DNA of 64,000 nt. It comes from Dryas octopetala (Eukaryota; Streptophyta; Magnoliopsida; Rosales; Rosaceae). The stretch covers positions 10,637,896-10,701,895 of the forward strand of contig OY992837.1 in NCBI GenBank assembly GCA_963921425.1, in the 5' to 3' direction. A program made the position numbers and the translations under genes. The notes below the pieces were generated by a model. That model made no database searches, was not told the origin of the DNA, and saw only the letters and a list, made by a program, of their open reading frames with translations. How positions within the stretch are numbered: position 1 is the first letter of the stretch; each line of letters begins with the position of its first letter. Shown in pieces: positions 47,146 through 57,333 of the stretch.

Positions 47146-48360
47146 TCAGGAGGTCTCCCTGGGATCACCATTCTTCTCATCTTCTTTCTCCTCTTGCGAG
47201 CCTCGCTCAGGACGTTCATTGCCACCACTGGTTTCCTTGGTCCTGGCTTGCATTGCTTGTCCCAACATTTTTGCTGCCAATGGAAGGCCTCCACATTTTT
47301 GTTTGATTTCCAATTTCAGATCTTCCAAGTTTGTGGGAGGAATCTGATTTTCTTCAACTGAGTCTTTAAATATTGCCCAGCAGCTTTCAGTGTCCAAAAG
47401 GGGCAGAAGGTGATGTATATTTTCCTCCCCAACCATCATCTTTGCTATTTCTTCATTCCTACTCGTGACTATGACTCTTCCTCCATACCCTTTTGGCAAT
47501 CCAAATGCAAGCCCATCCTCCCATTTCTTATCACCGCGAGTCAAACAAGAATTCAACCGTCCATACCATGAGTCTGTCTCCCTGACATCATCAAGCACAA
47601 TGAGATACCTCTTGCCCACTAATTGCAGGTGAAGAGCACATAGCAGTCCTGCAAGGCCATGCTTCTCAAAAACAGACTTGGCCATCCCCTCTTCAATACC
47701 AAGGTATTTCAGCATTCTTTTGACAATTGCTATTTTCGGATCATCATCGTCATCTGCTTGTCTGGCCATGCACACCCAGATCCTTGGAAGGAAGTTGTTT
47801 CTCACCTCTTGTTTGTTGAATATCACTTGGCAAAGTGTTGTTTTTCCTATACCGCCTATGCCAGCAATGCCCACTGCCTTGAACTGATCATCACTTCCTT
47901 GCTGGAAAAGCAACTTTTCCATTGACAACACCTCATCATCAAATCCATAAACCTTGGATGCATCTACTGAACGAGTACTCCACCTCAAAATCTCTCTGTG
48001 ATGTAAACTTGAATCACCATTATTAGGTTGTGGTCCTTGTAGATTAACATTCCCATAAACCTTGAGTTCCCTCTTGATCTTGTTTAACTCCCTTCTGATT
48101 CTCTCAATGGTGAGTAGTTCCTCAGCAGACTTGATGCGTTTTCTTGACAGCATCTCGCACTCGATCAAAAAATTATTGAGGGAGTAAAGTTTGTCCCTGA
48201 TGGATGAACCTACAGGCGAGAATGATCTGAAAATGTTTTCAAGCGAAGTCTTTATTTCTTGAAATTGGTTGTACCTGGGAATCTTGGTGATACTTTTGTC
48301 TTTCCCATCAAGGCCAGTCCGGAATTTTTCCATTAGATACAGTTCAATTTCTTGAGCCAT
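47146..48360 (-). CDS. CC-NB protein without LRR, At5g45440/At5g45490-like
   Basis: A 404-residue open frame, ATG at 48360. The N-terminal 130 residues are helical and coiled-coil-like (TIERIRRELNKIKRELK at about 84-100). NB-ARC motifs are the P-loop GIGGIGKTT at 167-175, kinase-2 YLIVLDDV at 252-259, RNBS-B RVIVTSRN at 295-302 and GGLPLAAK at 357-364. The frame then ends in a Lys/Glu-rich tail (KETSGGNERPERGSQEEKED), with no winged helix, MHD or LRR. Arabidopsis has short CN proteins of similar size (At5g45440, At5g45490), so the short form is probably normal and not a truncation. It should bind and perhaps hydrolyse ATP, acting as a partner or signalling subunit in immune responses. An acidic insert (QADDDDD) lies after RNBS-A. 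Confidence 0.88.
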   Translation of the reverse strand: MAQEIELYLMEKFRTGLDGKDKSITKIPRYNQFQEIKTSLENIFRSFSPVGSSIRDKLYSLNNFLIECEMLSRKRIKSAEELLTIERIRRELNKIKRELKVYGNVNLQGPQPNNGDSSLHHREILRWSTRSVDASKVYGFDDEVLSMEKLLFQQGSDDQFKAVGIAGIGGIGKTTLCQVIFNKQEVRNNFLPRIWVCMARQADDDDDPKIAIVKRMLKYLGIEEGMAKSVFEKHGLAGLLCALHLQLVGKRYLIVLDDVRETDSWYGRLNSCLTRGDKKWEDGLAFGLPKGYGGRVIVTSRNEEIAKMMVGEENIHHLLPLLDTESCWAIFKDSVEENQIPPTNLEDLKLEIKQKCGGLPLAAKMLGQAMQARTKETSGGNERPERGSQEEKEDEKNGDPRETS

Positions 48361-49568
48361 AGGGACAGCCTCTGCAACTACTCCAGCTCTTTCGTTTATT
48401 CAAAATTGCAGTAGTAATTAAGTTGAAATTTATTCCTCAGGCCTTGGGTTTTGCATGAACTGCTGCTCAAAATCCAAACTGTAATTGGAGTGGATGTGAG
48501 GATGACTAAGATGCAATTCACAGTTCTAGAGCCAAAAATGAAGATAAAGAAGGGAGAGTAGAGAGAAACCTGATGGGTTGGTGGACTTTTGAAACTGAAA
48601 GTCTGAAACACGAACCTCTGTGAATGTTGGTTGAGTCGATATGATTCTTCTCAGCCATTGTAGGAGTCAACTCTTCATACAGAAGACTAAGAGTATTAAA
48701 GGCCAACCATTTATGGTGGTCCAGTCAAGATATATAAATCATGAAAAGAAAAAGGGAAGGAATCTGAATAACTTTTCTGGTGGAAGGTCACTGTCACTAT
48801 AGAAAACTAAAGCAACTAAGAACCTACCTTTGGCTTTTGACCGACTTATCTACAATGTAAAATCTTAAATCATTTATGACTGAAGGTGGAAAAGTCAGTC
48901 ACAATTAGTAGGAATGAAGAAATAGCAGAAATGATAATTGGGGAGGAAAATTGTTTGGGCAATGTTCAAATTATATTCAGCTGAGAAAGATGGGATGCAG
49001 TTCAATATATCCCTTAAACTTGGTTGAAACAGGTAACGCAAGATTAATTTCCAAAGGAAGTTGCATGCAATATATGGAATCCATCAAGGCAACAACAACA
49101 ATAGTACTCTAATGCTTCCTAATGGTGTTTAGTTTTGAAATTGTTTAGGTTTGATTGTAACCTAAGTTGAACTATATATAGGAGTACCATCCTGCCTTTT
49201 TAAAGTATATAGAAGAAATTGAAAATTGTTGGAACCAAAATTCTCAAGAAAAATTTATTGGCCTACAATAAGTTAATCGGATTAATTACCTGAATCGATA
49301 GTGAACGAAAGTATCTGAATTCTAGATTTCTTCTCATCGGAGTGGAGAGGGCTTGGCATATACAAAAAGTGCTCCGATTCCTAAATCAGTGTAATTTCTG
49401 ATAATAATTTTCTTGAATTCACAGAATTTGTGCGTACCTTATTACTCGACTTTGTGAGCTATTTATAGGATTTCCAGGTAGTGTTTTTCTCCATTAATCT
49501 TACATTCCCGTTTCCATGTCCTGCATGGGGTGAATGTTCTTGATTATGCCATTAATTCAGATAACAAC
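48361..49568. promoter_or_regulatory. Leader and promoter of the CC-NB gene
   Basis: A probable non-coding first exon on the minus strand ends CCATCAG/GTTTCTC near 48573, implying a 5' UTR intron before the ATG. GGTGGTCCAGTCAAG at 48715-48729 is shared with the other leaders of the cluster. The remainder is AT-rich spacer. Confidence 0.5.
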
Positions 49569-49576
49569 GTTCTTAT

Positions 49577-50669
49577 TAGGGGTGGGCGCGGTGCGGTTCG
49601 ACTCACTTTTCTCCCGGAACCGTGCGCTGCGCCAGACATTAATATACGGTGCGGTTCGGTGCCTAAAACCGTGAAAGAAATAAAAAAACCAAACCAAACA
49701 AAACCATTCAAGGTGCGGTGTGGTTCTACACCACGGTTCTTGGCCTAATGGGCTATTATTCATATAATTTATATAAAACATATGTTTTGGGGTTTGAGGC
49801 TTTAAGCAATTGAGTTTGTTTTGGGGTTTGGTTGGGCAAACTAGTTTATGTAACTAGACTATATAGAGTATATACAATATATAAAATTTTAAACTTTATG
49901 GTTTAGGGTTTAGAGAATGAGAGATGAGTTGCAACCAAACCCTATACCATAAGTTTTAAATCCTTATATTATAAACCCTAATATCCTAAACCTTATACCA
50001 TAAATTTTAAATCCTATACCTTATTACCTTATATGGCATATACCCTATACACTTATATAGTATATAACTATATATTATACCCTAGAACTATAAACAATTA
50101 AAAATTTTAGTATATAGAGTATAAACTATAAATAATATACTATTTTTTTTTTATATATAATATGAAAAATATACTAATTTTATTATATAGGGTAATGGGT
50201 ATAACTAAAATTATATACTAAAACATTATTAATTTATTATTATATTATATATCTAGAAAATAGGTCATAGGGTTATATAAAATATATTTTAGGGTCTAAA
50301 CCCTAAAATATAGTTAGGCTAATATTAATTTTAATATTTTATTAGGGTTTAGGGTTTAGAGTATAAAGTGTATAAAAATGTGTACAAAAAGTGTATAAAA
50401 AATATATAAAAATGGTATAAATATATATAAAAAAAATATATAAAATGGTGTATATGTGTATAAAAATAAAAATATATATTTTTTACAAATATGCGGTGCG
50501 GTTCGGTTCGATGCGGTTAAATAAGGTGTAGAACCGGAATCTGAACCGGAGAGAAGCGGTTCGGTTCGGTTTTTTTGGCGGTGTTGACTTTTTTTGGTCA
50601 ATGCAATTTTTTATGATTTTTTTTGTGGTGCGGTTCGGCCGGTTTTGGCGGTTAAAATACCCACCCCTA
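49577..50669. mobile_element. Non-autonomous hAT element, 1.1 kb
   Basis: It begins TAGGGGTGGG and ends CCCACCCCTA, with subterminal GCGGTGCGGTTCGG repeats in both orientations. Perfect 8-bp flanks GTTCTTAT lie at 49569-49576 and 50670-50677. The interior is extremely AT-rich with scattered CCCTAAACC/GGTTTAGGG telomere-like phrases. No transposase is present. Confidence 0.9.
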
Positions 50670-50677
50670 GTTCTTAT

Positions 50678-51602
50678 CATTGAAATGATTAGCTCGTTTC
50701 TTTTTTTCTACCGTTGGACATGGGTTGGGTTCTGTTTATTGGGTTTGTTTTCATGGGCTTTTTCCCTTTTATTTTCTACCATTGGCCCGATTCTTACCTG
50801 GCCCGGTCTTGAATTTATAATGATCATTTCAGCCCCCACAAAAATCCAGACAATAATGAGAAGAAAAGTTTAATGGCTAAACTTAAATAATCACGCTTAT
50901 AATTAAGTTGAACTTGAAGAGCAGCATCGAGTTTAAAATACCGTCTCTTCATCAGAGAGTTTAAAATACCGTCTAATTGATAGTTACATCTGGGATCAGC
51001 CTAGTTTTTGGTCAATATATGCATGTGTTGATTAACTACATCCAACATGAATTGGCAATAAAGAAAGAAAGCAACACCAAAATTGCCTTAAAACAAGAAA
51101 AGAATAAAGGAAAGCAAAACACCAAATTAACAATTAAAGCAAAGAAAAAAAAAATGAAGGACAAAATGAAGTAAAGAAGAATAAACAAGCAGTGCCAATA
51201 TATGTAATTTGGGGAACAAACTTGGTGGCCCATAGTCAAGACCCTCATGGTTATTTCATTCCATTATGCCCATTACAAAATCCATCATGACGAAAACATG
51301 GAAAAGTGGTCATATTTGACGATATTTACTCTTCATTCTCCTACTTAGGAGCTGGATCTTGTACAAACATATCAAATAAATGTAGATCAAGTTCTTGATG
51401 TATTGTATAGAACAGAGACCTGTGTAGGAGAAGAATACTATTGGACAGACATTATTTTTAAATTGTCATCCCATAACAGAGTCAGGTTTTCAAGATCACA
51501 ACTAAGTGATGCACATAGAGATGATAATTAAGATTCACAATATGCCCCGGAAACATTTCATGATCCACATATGCCCACACAAGACCACAAGGTCCACAAC
51601 TC
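50678..51602. other. Spacer with an orphan leader copy
   Basis: 50965-51245 repeats the cluster leader sequence (GATAGTTACATCTGGGATCAGC, GGCAATAAAGAAAG, GGTGGCCCATAGTCAAG at 51224-51240), but no coding region follows on the minus strand before the CC-NB gene's own leader. Confidence 0.45.
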
Positions 51603-52058
51603 ATGACCAATGCTCCAGAAACATTTATGATTGGCAAGGCGTTTTATACATTTGGTGTTCTTGTGCTACAAGTTGTCTGTGGAAGAAAGCCTAGTAATCA
51701 AAACGAGAAGAAAAACCACAACAACAGCATGGTGTATTGGATATGGGATCTTTACAGCTGGGGAAGGATACTTGATGCTGTTGACTCCATATTTGATAGA
51801 GATGTTGATGATGATGATGATGATATGGCGGTGATTTTGGGGTTAGCTTGTTGCCATCCAAACCCACAATATCAGAGGCCTTCCATGAGAATTTCCCTTA
51901 AGGATCTTAAGGAAAACCAAAAACAAACAAAAATCCTAGACATGGTCAGCTTGAACTGTCAAGTCCTGTATTCCCAGGTCATGGTACAAACCATGCACAA
52001 ATTGAAGAACCGGGCGGCCATCTATCCCTTTATTTACCTGTTAGCATCATCAAAATAA
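51603..52058 (+). pseudogene. L-type lectin receptor kinase C-terminal fragment
   Basis: The frame contains FGVLVLQVVCGRKPSNQNEK, then MVYWIWDLYSWGRILDAVDS and LGLACCHPNPQYQRPSMR, the subdomain IX-XI region of plant lectin receptor kinases. The catalytic loop, DFG, P-loop, membrane segment and lectin domain are missing, and subdomain VIII is shortened. After the kinase text the frame runs on into unrelated residues. It is a dead duplicate of a kinase located elsewhere. Confidence 0.8.
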
Positions 52059-53451
52059 AATCAGCCACTAAAGGTCTCAAATCCTTACTGATAGGAAACA
52101 TGTGCTAACAAAGATAGATAATATGTCACATACTGTGCAGCCAAATTGACTACATCACGATGGATTAAATATAGAACTTCAATTTTCAATAGTATTTACC
52201 TGTATTGAGTGTGAGCCAACAACATGACCAGGAAACCAATTCCCAAAGCCGAGCTTTAGAAACTTCAGAAACAACTTCACTGGCAGTAATCTAACATAAA
52301 AATAACAAGTCAAATTAAACATAAATAAATATCATTTACTAACAAAACATAAAATAAAACTTTACTGAAATAAATATACATCACCTCACCTCTTTCCAGC
52401 ATTTGCACAATGCTGTAGTTGGAATGTTTGGTGGTGCCATTTAGAACAGAATACAACCAGTCGCTCTAAAGAGTGGTGGCATTACAAGCATAAAAATCCG
52501 AAACACAAAAATTCTGCATTCTGAACCCTGATAATTTAAAAAAAGATCACACATAGGAAAGAAAAACCAAGAAGGGAAACAACAAAGTGGAAAGGCAGAG
52601 ACAGACATATGAAGCAGTATTTACCTAAGAGATAAACTCCACGAAGTCAATATCAACCTGGACTCGGAAAATATTGTCACACACCGGCTTCTGGGCTTCA
52701 GGTGGAAGTTTATATACTAAAAGGCATATATAAAGAAACATGCTGGCACACAAAAAGGCAATTAGTTACTAGAGAGAGACAGAGTTAGACAGTTAAGAGG
52801 GACAGAGGCAAGAAGGGAGCATATTACCTGCTAGTAGAATCAGAAGGAACATGAAGGCAAGCTGAGTGATAATTCAGATCTTCTGCTTTTCGGTAAACTG
52901 CATGACATATAGGACAAATATAAAAATTTATAGGAGTGAAAAAATTGATTATCTAAAATCATTAGGATACAAAAATATCATAAGGGGAAAAACTAATGGG
53001 ACACACCAATACCAGTAATCTCTAGATAACATGACCAATCATCAATGAGGCTTATGCAAATGTAAAGAACACAATTGCATCATTCTGATGTTTCATAAAA
53101 TATTTACTTTCAATCAAAGCCTTTCTATCAATATCAGGCATCAATTCAATAATTTAGGTCGGGGCATAAGGCTGGAAGAGTTTTTGTGGTCTTTGATGTC
53201 AACTTTTAACCTAGTTACACTTGCAGCAAAGGATATTCTAAGTCCATTGTCCTGAAGTTTCAAAGAACTCAAAACAATACATGACAATCTTTAATCAAAT
53301 CAAAACTAGAGAGATGCATTGGAGGTAAGGGTATGCCTTAGAAACAGTAACCAGGTAAATTACATAGCACTAATCAAACAACAGGTGGGTTCCATTACCA
53401 AAACATAAATTTCAGCTGGAAACTTACCAGGATTGAGAATTACTAGCATAC
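52059..53451 (-). other. Spacer with exon-like relics, unidentified
   Basis: Minus-strand pieces look spliced: one starts MAPPNIPTTALCKCWKE (about 52440-52390) before GAG/GTGAGG, and another (about 52292-52202) follows TTATGTTAG and ends before GTAAATAC. A third (about 52720-52625) reads LVYKLPPEAQKPVCDNIFRV. I cannot assign a family. They may be remnants of one degraded gene or a poorly expressed real one. Confidence 0.25.
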
Positions 53452-56400
53452 CTAGTCAACCACTTCAGGTTGGAGCTTCGGCAAATTGGGGCATTCGATA
53501 ACTTTGGGAGTCAGTTGAACAGGCAATTCTATCCCAATGCTCGTCAACTCTGGCAGTTCCAACAGATACAATGTCTTTAAATTTTTCAATGTATACCCAG
53601 ATGGGGTATCACATTTAAACAAAGTTTGCAATGTATCACAAAACTGAACATGGAGGGTTTCAAGGTTTTCTGCCAGCTGGGATGAGGGAAAGATATATCT
53701 AATCATTGGACAACAGTCAAGATACAAATGTTTAAGGTTCATAAATCCCTCAGCTTGCACATTCCCATTGTATAGACTGCTCAAAGTTGGAAGGTTTGAA
53801 ATCCATAGAATCTCTAAGCTTCTCCCCAGTATGACATCTGCTTCTCCTCCACTAAGAATGTTACACATTTGTTTGCATCTCTCTATCCAACAGCCTTTCA
53901 TTTCCTTCACATTATCAGCACCTAAATTAGATAGGCAACTTAGAAGGTCATTGTCAACTAAATATATATAATCCGCATGCTTGAGGACACTTTCAAAGCC
54001 ATGAGGAAGACTATATGATCCATGGATTTCCAAAGACCGGTCAGGTTCTTTAGGAAAATAAAAATGTCTAGTGTGGAAGTACACATCTCTGGACAAAAGT
54101 TCGTTTTTGCAGCAATTGATATCTCCATCTTCACCTTGCTTTTTGAATACAGAAAAATGAAACTTTTTGAACTTTGTTGCCCAAAACTTGGGATCTTTGT
54201 CCAAAAGAGGAAAAATTTCAGAACCCCTTACCGATATGGAAGGCTTGTCACTATCCACAAACATTTCAGCACACTTGAAGAGGCCACATTGGTCCCAGTT
54301 GAACTCTAGTGGTATACACTTTATCTTTCCCAAGTCAATGTCATGCATACCCCTCAAGTCTGGCAGATCAAGGTGCTTTAGATGAGTCAACTCTGATATC
54401 TCATAGGGAAATTTTTTCATTCTGGTTCCTGATAAATCAAGAACCTCTAGAAGACTAAGTGACTCTAGAGAGTGCAACTCTTCTATCTGTGAACAATCTT
54501 TTAGCAGGAGCTGGCAGAGGTTGCTAAAAGTGTTTAGATGAGGCAAACTCCTAATTGCTGTTCTGGAAAGATCAAGAATCTCAAGCAGTGTAAGTGCTTC
54601 GAGATGTTCCACTGTTCCTAAGAATGAACAACCTTTTAGTGAGAGCTGCCTGAGCTTGATCAGTTTGGACATGGACGGTAGCTTTGTAAGTGGGGTTCCA
54701 GATAGGTCAAGGATTTGGAGTTGAGGCATATGCTCCAGAAAATCAGCTTTAAAATCAACTAAAGAAATGGCACCAGATAGATTGAGTTTCTCAAGGTTTG
54801 ACAGATGTTCGAGTGGTGGAAGTTTTTTTAAGTCTTTGCAACTTGTGAGTATGAGGTGACAGAGGGTGCTGGAATTGCAAAGGGATGGTAGGAACTCAAT
54901 CTTAGTGTCTGAAAGGTTGAGTGTATGAATATAAGACATGTTCTCAAAGGATTTATCTTGTATTCCTTTCAAAGCCGTGCAACCTGAAGCATCAAGAATC
55001 TTCAATTTGTCAAGGGAACTGGGGAGTGATAAATCAACCAATGCCACACAACCAGAAAGATTAAGCTCCTGGAGTCTTTTAAGTCCTTCCATCTCTGGAA
55101 GTTTTTCTAAAAATGAACAATCCTTTAGCAAGAGTTGACGAAGGTTAGGTAGGTTGGAGAGGGATGGAAGTTCTTTTACTTTGACTTTCGAAAAGTTGAG
55201 AACTTGAAGGTACCTCATATCTTGTAAGGATTTGTCTTCAATTTCAGCCAAATTGATAGAACCAGAAAGATCAAGTAATTCAAGCCCTTTGATTTCTTTT
55301 GTGAGTGGCAGTTTTACAAGCTCAGAACAATCTCTTAAGTGGAGATCAGAAAGGAGTTTGATGCTGGAAGGTAGCCTACTGATTTGAGTTTCAGATAAAT
55401 CAAGGACTTTAAGGCTATCCAATGGTTCGTCCTGTATTTCTTTTAAACCTGTAGCACCTGAAAGATCTAGAATTTGAAGCTGGGTTACTGTGTTCAAGCT
55501 GGGCAGTCTTGTTAAGCTTGCACAGCTACGTAATAGAATCCGAGTGAGCTCACCAAGATTGTGAAGAAAAGGTAAACGACTAATCTGGGAATTAGAAAGA
55601 TCAAGTGTTTGAAGTTTCTTGAGCATGGCAAAGGTTTTGTCTTGGAATTTTTTGAAACTGGTAGCACCAGAAAGATCAAGCACCTGGAGGTTTTCAAACG
55701 ATAGTAAGCTTGGAAGTGTTTCTAATTGAGCACATCCTTTAAGGACGAGCCAGCGAAGTTCACTTTTTTTGAAAAGAGAACTAGGTAGAGATTTGATCTT
55801 GGCTTCAGAAAGGTTAAGGCTTCGAAGGTTACGCATGTTTACAAAAAGATCATCAGGGATTTTCTCCAACAAAGTAGCACCAGATATCTCAAGAACACAT
55901 AAGTTTACAAGTTCTCGGATATGATCAATGTATTCCAAGAGATCACAGGATCTGAGCACAAGAATAGAAAGATTCTTTGTACTCGTCAACGGCAAAGGCA
56001 GAGATCTGAACCTAGGATTGAATATAGTAAAAACCTGGAGCTTCTGCGTGAGTTGAAAGCATCCTTGGGGGACTTTCCTACCAAGGCAATGTCCATCCAT
56101 CAGAAGTGTGGAGACTTTCTCCCAGGTCTTATGACTGCATGGTGATTTTATCATACCATCCGTATGCGTGAGCCTCCCAAGACCTTCCCAGTTGCCATCT
56201 TCAAACACATTAGCCAATCCGAGCCTTGCAGTCCCATTAAATCCACAACGGCGATGATCAGTTATACTCAAAACTACTCCTTCCATGATAACTATATTAT
56301 CCTCTTGCTTTCTCAGCATGCCACGATGTATAAGCTCCATCAGAACATAATGTCCTTGCTCATAGGCCTTCTCAATATGACCAATGCATCCAACATATCC

Positions 56401-57333
56401 TTCCATTATCCAGTGAGTGATCAACTCGTTGTAATGCACACCAGCATGTTTGCTCAAAAGTTGCATGCTATGCCAAAAACAGTCAGTCAGAGCATCACTT
56501 TCCAGTGTGTCATACCAAGAGCGAAACAGCAACTTTATAGCAGCTTCCCCATCAAAAGCTGCTTCTTCCAGTACACTTTCCAACGACGAAACCCCAGTAC
56601 TACCATGATCTCCAAAGTAATTTAGTGCTTCTGCTATCGTGATGATTACAGCAGGCACACACTTGCTCATCTCCACAATAGCTTTAGATAGTATTTCAAA
56701 GCTTCTTGCATTCTTGATTTTTTCTCTCAATAAAGTCATGGCCTCTTCCATAGACAATGGATTGATAATCTTGTACAATGTTGTACGCGGGATCTCAATC
56801 TCTTGGTTCATCCTCTCTGTGGTATCTCTGCTATCACTTTCGCTTCTAGTGATTAAAACCTTAATCTTCTCTGGTATCTCCGTTGTAATATGGCCATTTG
56901 GACCCAGCAGACTGTATACTTCTTGCATAATCTTCTCTACATCCTGCTTTTGAGGAACATCATCCAGAATTAGTAGAAAAAGTTCATTTTTTTTACATGC
57001 TGCAGATCTTAATTCTTTAAGCTTCACAGATACTTTGTGCCTCAAATTCTCCGAGCGCTCCGCCTCCTCCTCCTCATCAGCATCTTCCCATTCCTCATAA
57101 ATAGAGAATAAAGATAACTGGCGGGAAATGTTCTCTTGAAGAGACTCGCTGTCATATTTCTTATTCAGATATAGCCATAGAGTGTTGTGGATTGAGTCTT
57201 TCTTCATGCTTATCTGTATTGCAGTCCACGTTTTCCCTACTCCACGCTCTCCATCAAGAACGACTGTTGTCACATGGTCATTCTGTAACAACTTCAATAT
57301 CTCTTGTATCCGTTCCTCTGTACCTAAAGCCAT
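53452..57333 (-). CDS. Large NB-LRR-like protein, At5g45510-like
   Basis: A 1293-residue open frame using the ATG at 57333 (MALGTEERI); the frame reaches 57345 only via TTG, and a TATCAG acceptor lies two bases before the ATG. The P-loop GERGVGKT is at about 28-35, a kinase-2-like LFLLILDDV near 115-125, KVLITRSE near 160, and CVPAVIITIAEAL takes the place of GLPLA near 225. A winged-helix-like segment (HYNELITHWIMEGYV) follows. No TIR or CC domain precedes the P-loop and no MHD motif is seen. From about 410 to 990 there are some two dozen LRRs of roughly 23 residues (LPSLSNLPNLRQLLLKDCSF type), then a 300-residue C-terminal domain with further LRR-like strands. It resembles At5g45510 and is probably a non-canonical immune-related ATPase; its function is not established. 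Confidence 0.88.
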   Translation of the reverse strand: MALGTEERIQEILKLLQNDHVTTVVLDGERGVGKTWTAIQISMKKDSIHNTLWLYLNKKYDSESLQENISRQLSLFSIYEEWEDADEEEEAERSENLRHKVSVKLKELRSAACKKNELFLLILDDVPQKQDVEKIMQEVYSLLGPNGHITTEIPEKIKVLITRSESDSRDTTERMNQEIEIPRTTLYKIINPLSMEEAMTLLREKIKNARSFEILSKAIVEMSKCVPAVIITIAEALNYFGDHGSTGVSSLESVLEEAAFDGEAAIKLLFRSWYDTLESDALTDCFWHSMQLLSKHAGVHYNELITHWIMEGYVGCIGHIEKAYEQGHYVLMELIHRGMLRKQEDNIVIMEGVVLSITDHRRCGFNGTARLGLANVFEDGNWEGLGRLTHTDGMIKSPCSHKTWEKVSTLLMDGHCLGRKVPQGCFQLTQKLQVFTIFNPRFRSLPLPLTSTKNLSILVLRSCDLLEYIDHIRELVNLCVLEISGATLLEKIPDDLFVNMRNLRSLNLSEAKIKSLPSSLFKKSELRWLVLKGCAQLETLPSLLSFENLQVLDLSGATSFKKFQDKTFAMLKKLQTLDLSNSQISRLPFLHNLGELTRILLRSCASLTRLPSLNTVTQLQILDLSGATGLKEIQDEPLDSLKVLDLSETQISRLPSSIKLLSDLHLRDCSELVKLPLTKEIKGLELLDLSGSINLAEIEDKSLQDMRYLQVLNFSKVKVKELPSLSNLPNLRQLLLKDCSFLEKLPEMEGLKRLQELNLSGCVALVDLSLPSSLDKLKILDASGCTALKGIQDKSFENMSYIHTLNLSDTKIEFLPSLCNSSTLCHLILTSCKDLKKLPPLEHLSNLEKLNLSGAISLVDFKADFLEHMPQLQILDLSGTPLTKLPSMSKLIKLRQLSLKGCSFLGTVEHLEALTLLEILDLSRTAIRSLPHLNTFSNLCQLLLKDCSQIEELHSLESLSLLEVLDLSGTRMKKFPYEISELTHLKHLDLPDLRGMHDIDLGKIKCIPLEFNWDQCGLFKCAEMFVDSDKPSISVRGSEIFPLLDKDPKFWATKFKKFHFSVFKKQGEDGDINCCKNELLSRDVYFHTRHFYFPKEPDRSLEIHGSYSLPHGFESVLKHADYIYLVDNDLLSCLSNLGADNVKEMKGCWIERCKQMCNILSGGEADVILGRSLEILWISNLPTLSSLYNGNVQAEGFMNLKHLYLDCCPMIRYIFPSSQLAENLETLHVQFCDTLQTLFKCDTPSGYTLKNLKTLYLLELPELTSIGIELPVQLTPKVIECPNLPKLQPEVVD

